Of a stretch of DNA of 64,000 nucleotides, positions 55,016-64,000 are shown in pieces. The translations under genes and the position numbers were made by a program. Position 1 is the stretch's first letter, and each line of letters begins with the position of its first letter. Below the pieces are notes generated by a model. It was not told where the DNA came from, ran no database searches, and worked only from the letters and a program-made list of their open reading frames with translations. Source of the DNA: Talpa occidentalis (taxonomy: Eukaryota; Chordata; Mammalia; Eulipotyphla; Talpidae); contig NW_023601104.1 of assembly GCF_014898055.3 (NCBI RefSeq), positions 77,359,106 to 77,423,105 on the forward strand, written 5' to 3'.

Positions 55016-56421
55016 CCTGAAAATGGCCAGAATTTTTAAACTATAAAGTTAAAATAGCTGTGACCACTGAGAGTGCTCTCCTGATTGACCTTCAGTTGCC
55101 CTTCCCTTGTGTCCGTTTTGGAGGCTCAACACCAAGACTTCGAAGGCATGAATCGCTGGGCTTTGAGAACATCGCGATGCTAATTATGCTAAACACTGAT
55201 AATGAGCTGTCTAGTCTTGTATTTATCTTCATAAGTTAACCTAATCAAAGGCTCACTTAGACCATGCTGACCCTGCTGATTGCCTGTGCTGGCCGCCCAC
55301 AATTTCATCAGAGAGGAGGGCAGCAGGGAGACTGGAGGCAGATTGTGTTATGATTTGTGTGGGGCCACTGGAGGCAGTGTGTTTGTCAGTAGGAGCTGTG
55401 AATAGATGTTGTGGGCAGCTGGATATGCTTGAGATTTTTCAAAAATTGGCAGGAATGTTAGATTTGGAAATTCTCCAAGGAAACATCAGAGATTTAATAA
55501 ATTATTACACTTTTGCGCTGTTGCTTTCTTTGACATCGTTCTCTTTTATGTTAAATCAGTGTTTATTTTCTGATATGCATTGGTCACTTCTTCCCTTTGT
55601 GTGAGATACATGAAAAGCCCCCAGTTGGTATGTGTCCTCAAGAAGTGGTTCTCTAGTCCTCTTGTTGGACACAAACTCACAAAACAGACCCTTTTGTAGG
55701 CTCAGGCAAGAGTAAAAGAATTTAACTTCCCTGGTGGTAGGGTGGGCAGGGTGCCAACATCCTGTACATCAGGAGAAGAAAAAGAGCACCCAGAGGCATT
55801 TCATTCCCTTTGAGGCCTCACCTACCATCTGTAAACTAATTGGAAAGGGGTAAATTGGAAAGGCATGGAAATGAGATTAAAACTGGTGAAACCAGCCATC
55901 TTTGGGTATTTTAGAGTTTCTTACATTCGTCTTCTGAGGACTGTGGTTAACTAGTTTCCTTCTAGGGGGGAGATAATTTTGCCAGCAACCTTGGGCTGCG
56001 TTCCCAGTTTGTGACCCTACTCCTATGTTTCCCTCTTTGGATGCTGTGAAGTGTGTAGGATGGCTGCTCAAGGCTTTGTTTGAGTGCCTTGTTGATGTCA
56101 CTCCAGGGAGCTTCTGCAGTGGGTCAGCAGAGATGACCCAGCTCATACTTCATTAATGTCATCCACCCACATTGGTCAGCAGGCCTGACAGAGCACTCCA
56201 GGTCAGCAGCACTATGTAATGGGAAAATAGATCCCTCTTCCCAAAGACATTTGCATCACCATCAAATTCTCATTAGCAACATCTTGAGAGACCATGTGTA
56301 AGGTCAGACTCTTAGAGCATCATCAAACCATCAGGCCCTTCCTTAAAACCTGGAGAGCAGACAGGTCTAAGTGGGCAAGAAGGTTTATCTCTAAGCCCAA
56401 ATTGTCAGCAGTTTTGGATTT
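55016..56421. other. no gene; candidate conserved block 55130-55330
   Basis: 55165-55290 (gatgctaattatgctaaacac, then gataatgagctgtc, then cctaatcaaaggctcac) is repeat-free and rich in homeodomain and TCF-like cores, a texture of developmental enhancers. No exon. This is inference only. Confidence 0.25.
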
Positions 56422-56435
56422 AGATGGGAACTTTT

Positions 56436-57578
56436 TTTAATTTTTATTTTTGTTGTTATTTTTAAAATTTTTTTTTATTTTTTAAACAATATTTGCTTCC
56501 CCCCACCCCCTCAGGTGTAGTCCCCATAGAGTTTCCTTCACCAAGGCACCCGTGCACCATCACCAAAGTCCCCTGTGCTCCTCCCTCCCTCTGATCCCTC
56601 TCCCTCCTCCTCCCCTGCAGGATGTCTCTGATTTATAATTGTCTGGTTTTGCTTTGTTGTGTTTTGTGCTATTATTTTTTTTACACTGATGTCTTATTTG
56701 GTTCCCCTATATTCCTGTTATAAGTGAAACCATCCAATATTTTTCTTTTTCCTTCTGGCTTATTTCACTGAGCATAATTCCTTCTAGTTTCCATCCATGT
56801 TGCTGTGAATGGCATGAGTTTATCTTTTTTGATTGCTGAGTAATATTCCATTGTGTATATGTGCCACATCTTCTTGATCCAGTCATCTATTTTGGGCATT
56901 TGGGTTGTTTCCAGGTTTTACCTGTTGTAAATAGTGCTGCAATAAACATAGGTGTACAGGTGTTCTTTTGAATCAATGTTTTTGTGTCCTTTGGGTAGAT
57001 CCCTAGTAGTATGGTAACTCTGTTTTTAGTAGACTGAGGAACCTCCAGGCACCTTTCCATAGTGGTTGGACCAGTTTGCACTCCCACCAGCAGTGCAGGA
57101 GAGTTCCTTTTTCACTACATCCTCACCAACATTTATTGTTGCTTGTTTTTTTGATATGTGCCATTCTTACTCGTGTAAGGTGGTATCTCAGTGTGGTTTT
57201 GATTTGCATTTCCCTGATGATAAGGGATGTTGAACATTTTTTCATATGCCTGTTGGCCATTTGCATTTCTTCTTTGGAGAAATGTCTTTTAAGTTCTTCT
57301 GCCCATTTCTTGACTGGATTGTTTATTTTGTTTTTGTTGAGCTGTGTAAGTTCTTTGTATATCTTTGTGATCAGTCCATTATCAGTTGAATGGAGTGCAA
57401 AGATTTTTTCCCAATCAGTGGGGTGTCTCTATGTTTTGGTTAATGTCTCTTTGGCTGTGCAGAAGATTTTCAGTTTGATCTAATCCCAGGTGTTTATCTT
57501 TGCCTTCACTATCACTGCTTTGGATGATGAGTCTTTAAAGATGTTTCTGAGATGTATGTCTTACAGTGTTTTACCTAC
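56436..57578 (-). mobile_element. 5'-truncated L1, 1.14 kb
   Basis: Antisense L1 3' end: poly(A) region and 3' UTR at 56436-56720, then ORF2 C-terminus. The minus frame at 56887-57087 and the plus-strand shadow at 57076-57483 mark the stretch around the zinc knuckle. Perfect 14-bp target duplication agatgggaactttt at 56422-56435 and 57579-57592. Slightly diverged from the full-length copy. Confidence 0.9.
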
Positions 57579-57599
57579 AGATGGGAACTTTTCTTAACT

Positions 57600-58130
57600 A
57601 CTGATGATGTTGAACTTCACCTGAACTTGCGCTTCTAGAAAACAGTGATGATTAAGAAATACTCTTTCCGTTTTGTGTTTGCAGCTCACTGCAGAGTCAC
57701 CTCCCTCATAGATTTTCTGGACTCATGGATAAATCCCCTGTTCACCTCTGACAAGGTCAGATACCTACCCTCAGGCACCCCCTTCTTGGTCTCATAGTAA
57801 TTAGCTGATTGTTTGCCCCCACTGATCATTATGCCTACCAATTTGACTTGACCAAGCTCTGCTCACCCTGAGGTTAATTGAACATTTGAACATGGAACAA
57901 ACCCTGCTCAAGGCTGTTCCTGAGAATCCACTTACCACAGCAAGCTGTTCGTGCTCAGATGCACACCCTCCCTGGATTTGTTTATTTTTATCAATGGGGA
58001 AGCCCTGTCTGCCTGTACTTTAAAAACCTTATAGATCTCATGGCCAGAGCATTCTTCCTATTTCAGGAATCCTCCCCTTTTCGAATGGTCTTTTAAAATA
58101 AAATCTTTTTTTTTAAAAAAAATCTATGTC
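57600..58130 (+). repeat. possible solo LTR, old
   Basis: The end resembles an LTR 3' half: ctttaaaaaccttatagatc (TATA-like), then a C/T-rich stretch ccttttcgaatggtc, then aaaataaaatc (poly(A) signal). No second copy or clear terminal TG/CA was found. Confidence 0.25.
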
Positions 58131-60110
58131 TAGTTTTGCTTTTATTTGACAATACTTTCTCTATTTTACTCTTTAATACTGAATATATTGAGTATGACTG
58201 GACTTTCCTTGAGACTAAGACATCAACTTATGCTGGCGAGGTAGTTATTGATGGTATCAGCTAGCCTGGCACAAACACCGGGGCTGACTTATTTTTGGCA
58301 TAGAGTAGCTACTTTTCTTTTTTGTATTTAAGCTCATTTAGATATGGAATAATGAGGAAATTTCAGCTGACCAGAAAAAAAAAAGCCAAAATGCTGTTGA
58401 AAGAATAATCATAGAGTTCATACTTTTCATCTAATTCATGTATGTATGTGCATATATATGTATATATATATACATAATTTTCTTGTGGTTTCTAAATATG
58501 ATTTCTACTATATGCGTGTATATACATATATATACACAGAGACACACACTACATAAAATATATAATGTGAACTAACTTTCTTAAAGAGTATTGAATTGAG
58601 ATGTAGGCATCTGGCCACCATTTTATTTTATCCCAAAACATGCAAATGTTTGCTGAAAAAAAAGTAATAGCAAATGATAATACTACAAGAGCATAGCAGT
58701 ATAGTACTTTATCAGAAAATGGGTAAGGAAAGAAGCATATAAGGATAGAAGAAAACCATCCTGCCATGTGTCTTTACAGGGCAATGTGATATTGAAATCA
58801 TTCCCATTATTCCCTAGTGAGCGCTAGGTAACAAAGACCAGAGACAGTTCCAGTTTTGCTTTCTATTAATCATTTCACTGTAAGACTCTGTAAGTTGTTG
58901 CCTCCATTGTCGCTTTCAATACACAGACCAGCTCTGCACCGTCTCTTCTTCCTTCCCTAGTTTGCCTTCTTATTCCAGTGTGTTTGAGTTCACTCCTAAC
59001 TTCAGAGCCTACCAGAGGCATGTCCTCAATTCTGTCCATTATCTCATTGGGTTGTGTCTGTTTCTGAGTGCTTGGGTGCTGCTGCTTTGCTGACAGAGGT
59101 GGGAGTGGAAGCAAGGGGGTGTTTGCAGTCCCTCTCAGCTTCCCAGATCTCCTGAAGAGCCTCCTGAGGTTCCGAAAAACAGATACTAAAATAGTATTGT
59201 ATTCCACTAAATATCCATTCTACTATCAATAGATCCCATGCGCACAAGGTGCATAAAATACATTCACCTTGTGTCATACAGCCATAGTCTCTTTTGAGAA
59301 TTAGGTAGATGACAAATCTAGTTTATTCAGAAAGACTGAGTGATAATCTTATAGCCTCACTTAGTAAGGCACATGCCTTACCCAGAGCAAAGGATAGCCT
59401 TTATTCTTGCCAACCTTGCTGGATGCTACTCAGTATTTTAGCTGTAGGATCATGCTTTCTACATAACTGCAAAGATGCCATATATATTACGAAGGGACCC
59501 AGATGTATTCAGAGCATGCAGGCGTTGCCATTTACCCTAACTCTCTCTCATAGCTACTGTGGGGACGACACAGCAAATGGAAGACACATCCCCAACACAA
59601 GGACTTATCAATCTTGTTATTGAGAGGAGAGCAAAATCATTCCACATCAGGTAAATTTCCTTCAGGGATTTTATAATGTGAAATGGAACAGTATATTTAA
59701 AGATCATTTCACCAACATGTAAAGGAAAATACGAACATGTGCAATTAAATTACAGGTCTCACAAATTTGATACTAAATAAATGGTAATTAAAGTAAATTC
59801 AAAATGATACTTGTTGAAGGGGAACAGCTATGGTGAAATAATGATCCTGTAAAAATAATATTAAAGAGCTTACTGAGCTTAAAATCACTAAGTCATCTCT
59901 CTCACTTAGCTCTTGCTTTTTTCTCTTTGCTACCCTCTTTCTGTGCCTTTCATGAGACACATGATAATTTTTACTTTGGGCAATAAAATCATAATTCTCT
60001 TTGATAATTACAAAGACTGAGAATATATTTGTTTGGGAGGGAAGAAACATTTACTTTACAAATGTGGAAAAGAAAGAATGAATTTTGACTTCATGGCAAA
60101 CATAACCAAA
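58131..60110. other. no gene; AT microsatellite at 58438-58552
   Basis: 58438-58552 has degenerate (TATG)/(TATA)/(ACAC) repeats. The minus frame 58875-59207 has no recognisable domain. No exon supported. Confidence 0.45.
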
Positions 60111-60119
60111 CTCTCCCCT

Positions 60120-60330
60120 CGGCAATGAATAATAGGCTCACTGGGGTGTGGGTCTCCTGTGTAGTGATGACTTGCCCTAATAAGGACCCAACATTGCTGC
60201 TTCATCGGGCGGGCGGCAGACCCCTTCCCCTAACAGCTTGAAGATAAGGGAAATCAAGGAGCCCCCTGAGGATTAAATGAGTAAAACTTCACACAGTGGA
60301 TGCCATTAGCCATCTGTAATGGGGAAGTAA
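60120..60330. promoter_or_regulatory. candidate conserved non-coding element
   Basis: Repeat-free balanced sequence with cctaataaggacccaac, gcttgaagataagggaaatc, ggattaaatgagtaaaac and ccattagccatctgtaatgg (an imperfect palindrome). Called on texture only. Confidence 0.2.
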
Positions 60331-60839
60331 CAGGTTTTCAATCAGTGCATGGATGGGGAGTTTGAGAACACCCAAAACTCCAATCAAGGTGATCTGGGAA
60401 CCATCTCCTGAAAGTAGAACTGGATGATGGTGCATTTAGCTCTGACACCTCATCGGTCGAAACCCCAAAGGTAGATTGAGTGGCGAGAAGGGGGCTGTCA
60501 GCCCAGAGCTGTGCTCCTCACCGTACAGGGAGAGCACCACCAGCCTAGGAATCATCCGAGGTTTCTGTGAACATGCAGAGTCTGGGGCTTCATTGCACAA
60601 CTGAAAATTTGGGGGTGTGGTCAAAGAATTGGCTTATTTTCTATATTCAATGGAATTTTCTTTTATAGATTTCCTCCTAAAGTTTTTAAAAATAAAAATA
60701 TAGACTGATGGTAAAGAAGACCGCACATATGATACAAAGTGGGTGTTAGCTGACTCCTCTGTCTCTTGCATCTTGTGTGGCCATGCGGATGGCGTGTGAG
60801 CAGCCTTTGACCCCATTCTGCATACTGCTTATTTAGATG
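60331..60839. other. nothing recognised
   Basis: No exon or repeat. Confidence 0.4.
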
Positions 60840-62560
60840 TGTATACAGTCACCAAGAGGGTGTTGGTTTCTTTCCTTTTTGCCTCTGTTGTTTTATAAAC
60901 TGGTTTATATGATACACATTCTTTTGAAATTTATTTTTCTCAAGCCATAATAGAAAACCCTTGAGGGTTGTTTATTGTTGTGCACATCTATATATAGACA
61001 CACACATATACACACATATATATGTGTGTTAGTTTGGTTAAAAATATAGCTGAGAATAGATGGTAAGTCTATCTAAAGAATATATATACATATATGCACA
61101 CATATGTGTGTATTAAGTGATATGTGCATATATACATTCTTGTTTTGTATATTTGCACACTATATATAGTTATATATACATATAAATTCTCTTAAATTGT
61201 GTAATTTCCATAGTGTGACTATATTAAGTTTCAGCATCTCCTTATTATGAATATTCAGGTAGTTTCCCTTTATTGTTGTGTATCTTTTTTTCGTTGCCAT
61301 CAGAAACAATGCTTTTATTTTGGGGGGATAGATTTGCAGAAATATAATTTCTGGGTCACAAGCTATATCCATTCTTCATTTTGTGAGTGTTGCAATATTA
61401 CTTTCTTGGAAGCATGAGGCTAATTACAGTTATTACCATTCTGCTTAACTGGGTCCTAGACTGTCAGTGTGAATACCGAAGTAGTAAATACTGAATCACT
61501 GCCCCTAGAGAAAACACAGGGTGGAGGTCCTGTGAGCTTCTGGTCACGACATTTTCGTCAACTAATCAATACATTTAAAGACAGCTTATTTATTATACAT
61601 TGTGAATTCATTAACATCGAACTCATAGCCAGTAACACTTTAACTTATGCCTCGACAAAGTTTATTATCACATATTTTCTCTGAAAGCATACCGCAGACA
61701 TCTTGTGCTTAGAAAGAGGACACATTTCAGCCCTATACTTGGGGGCCATTTAAAACAGCAAAATCACCAACAAAAAGCACAAATATGCAGAAATCATGCA
61801 CTGAATTCATGATGAGAAAGACATTTGTGAAGTGTTAAGATTGCAACAACCTCAGCTCGCACTGTGCATGCTGAGTGACTCCACTTTTTTTCCCAGGCTG
61901 TGTATGACTACAAATGAGAGCAAATGACCACAGAGGCAATGCAAACTTGACTTGGGGCTACAAACAAATTTTTGCAGTAGGCAAACTTGTGAATGTCAAT
62001 CCACAAATAAGAAGGATTGATTATATTCCCACTAGCAATGTGTTTGTTATGCTCATTATGTCCTTCATCTTCACAGAATGTTATCATTTTTAAAATATTT
62101 GTGAAACTTTTGTGAAAATATTTCCTTTTTAACTGCTAGTGAAGTTGAACATATTTTCATGCAGTTTTTGTACATTTGAATGCATTCTTTGACCATTTAT
62201 CTGTTCATTCTTTGCCCCTTTTCCTGTTAAGTGCTTAATTTTCTTATTAATTTGCAGAAACTTTGTATATTAGACATGTCAGCCTTTTATCATATATTAT
62301 GTGGATATTTTTCCATTTGATTGCTTGTCTTAATTTTGGCTTCGAATCTTTGTTATATATTTAAATATTCAAGTGTGTCTCTCCCTTTTGTGAGTTAATG
62401 TCTCCTATTTTATATATCTCCAAGTTACATAGCCATCAAATCTTTATATATTTTACATTGAAATCTTGAAGCCATCTGGAATATTTTTGTATGTGGAGTT
62501 AAAAAGTGTTTGTGTTTATTTGTTTCTCGATGAATATTCTCCAGTTCTCATGTTAATTAA
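60840..62560 (-). mobile_element. ancient L1, interrupted
   Basis: Antisense L1M-like text: ttcaggtagtttccctttattg, then gatttgcagaaatataatttctgggtca at 61330-61355, and, after an interruption, cccactagcaatgtgtttg at 62027 and ctgctagtgaagttgaac at 62134, running on to about 62500. A TA/CA microsatellite lies at 60985-61190. Confidence 0.6.
61459..62025. mobile_element. possible DNA-transposon relic inside the ancient L1
   Basis: The ancient L1 text stops near 61450 and resumes near 62020. The intervening end gtgaatgtcaatccacaaataag resembles a Tigger/MER terminal region (a 'gaatccacgaataag'-like text). The left end is less clear. Family unknown. Confidence 0.35.
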
Positions 62561-64000
62561 TGTTTGAGAGCAACAAGCCCATGAAGCAAAAAATAGAAAC
62601 CTGATAAGCTACAAGTTGGCAGTGCTTATTCAAGCACTATGCAGAAACAAAGAACACATACTCAAGGACTGGATCTGTATGTCTGCTTGCTCGATGTATC
62701 TCTTAAATCACTTAGGGTACCATGTTGCCAACATTAAATAGCCAAACTCAAATGGTGTAACTAATTACAAATTCATCACTCACCGCACTGGAAAAATCCA
62801 AGATACAATGGATTTTCCTTTGCTTTGATCCAGCTGCTCAAGAATATTTCAAGACCCAATTTCTTTCTATTCATGCTCAGCCTTCCTCAGTATTGGCTTA
62901 CAGTTGGCTTCTTCATGTTCATAAGGTGTTGACCAATAGCAATGACGACTACATGCTTTCTCACCCATGCATAGTTGCTGTGGTAGATGTATTTCTACAT
63001 TGCTGTGTTTCTTTTGTGGTGGTTGTGACAAAATTTTTAGGATCTAGAACTGAGTAGCTTTGGTGTCAATTCATGGATATCAATGTCAGTCTGTGACATG
63101 ACTGTTTTTTCCTATCAGAATTATTTCTGGGTCTACATCCAAGCCTGCATCCCAGAGATTCTGTGAGCTATCTAATATTTGTATTAATCTCCTTCTACTT
63201 AGCCTAGTTAAAATAGATTCTGCTTTTGAAACTAAGTTTTACAACTAAAAATAGTAATAATTGGTGCTGGAAATATTTGCACATAACAGACTATTATGGG
63301 AATCTGAGATTAATTATTTGATCTAGTTGGATTTAAAAGCATGTGGAGGGAAACATTTTCTTAAATGTTGGTGTAAATTGAAGTGAATCGAAATGTGGTT
63401 ATTGAAGGCCAAGGCTTTGGTACACTCAAGTGACTGTTTCCATATAATATTTTTTAAGAAACATATTTGTACCAGCTACATAATTTTTGGAAGAGCTTCA
63501 AGACAGAAGAAATGCTCAAGGTTTTCAAGTCCTGCCTCAATACAGGCTCAGAAAAAAAGGGGAATTCTATGATTGTTCTAAAAATATACCATCTATCAAT
63601 AAGCCACAGGGTTGGTGAAGCTGATTCCTGTGGCTTGCTGAATTACCATCTAGGCACAATTCATGGATTTGTTAGATTCTTTAAATGAAAGTTATGGCAT
63701 GTGGAGGAAAAGAATGGGGCTGATTCTTGGGGTGTTTGGGAGGAATCAATGACTGATATGAGCTCACTCATACTTGAAGACCCTATAAAAAGATGTCAGT
63801 TCCCTCCACCTCTCCATTTTCCCCCTCCATTGCTTGCATTCATCTTTCTGAAATCAGATCCTAGAATGTCACGAACTAATCATAAAGTCATACCTTGAAT
63901 GAAAAATTATTTCTTCTAATATTATTGTTACTGTTACAACTTCTTACATAGCATAAAATTGTAAGATTTTTCAATTTATATCTGCAAAATCCTACCTAAT
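62561..64000. other. nothing recognised
   Basis: AT-rich sequence to the window edge. Frames at 63467-63688 and 63701-63898 have no domain or splice context. Confidence 0.45.

Overview
The window is mammalian nuclear DNA from a eutherian, and no species can be named. The evidence is two split protein-coding genes with GT-AG introns and CpG-island promoters, a near-intact LINE-1, at least 17 copies of one tRNA-derived SINE, L2/MIR fossils, and two runs of exactly 100 N (20885-20984 and 40985-41084) that look like scaffold gaps of unknown size. The SINE (head GGGCCTCCCTGGTGGCGCA, tail AAATAAATCTTTAAA) is not one I can tie to a lineage with confidence. It has the layout of SINEs from Laurasiatherian groups such as bats and carnivores.

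Two host genes are identifiable, and they lie head to head. ZC3H14 (nuclear poly(A)-RNA-binding zinc-finger protein) runs on the minus strand: exon 1 (21540-21575, coding part) and exon 2 (21023-21065) are present, and the reading then runs into gap 1. PTPN21 (FERM-domain non-receptor tyrosine phosphatase) runs on the plus strand: its first coding exon is 35758-35937. This is the order known from human 14q31.3. Between them lie about 14 kb with seven old SINEs (23.3-30.5 kb) and two further CpG islands (31.2-31.8 kb and 34.5-35.0 kb), both candidate PTPN21 promoters.

The left contig (1-20884) shows no ZC3H14 exon, although the remaining exons should lie there if the gap is small. It is mostly repeats. 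Its centrepiece is a nested stack at 9.1-16.7 kb: an ancient L1 is split by an old DNA transposon, which is split by a young full-length L1 (10138-15805, 14-bp target-site duplications). ORF1 of that L1 is open but begins with GTG; ORF2 has one stop and three frameshifts.

The right contig (41085-64000) has no recognisable exon. Its main feature is a young endogenous retrovirus (47158-54302) in minus orientation. Its two 496-bp LTRs differ at only two positions, it has a 4-bp target duplication, and its primer-binding site matches tRNA-Arg 18 of 18. Its 6.15-kb interior has almost no retroviral coding capacity, so it looks like a non-autonomous element mobilised in trans. It sits inside the inverted arm of a twin-primed L1.

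Two L1 insertions (4.9 kb and 47-55 kb) show the 5'-inversion signature. One stretch (6.45-6.56 kb) combines a direct duplication with a perfect 23-bp hairpin, suggesting template switching.
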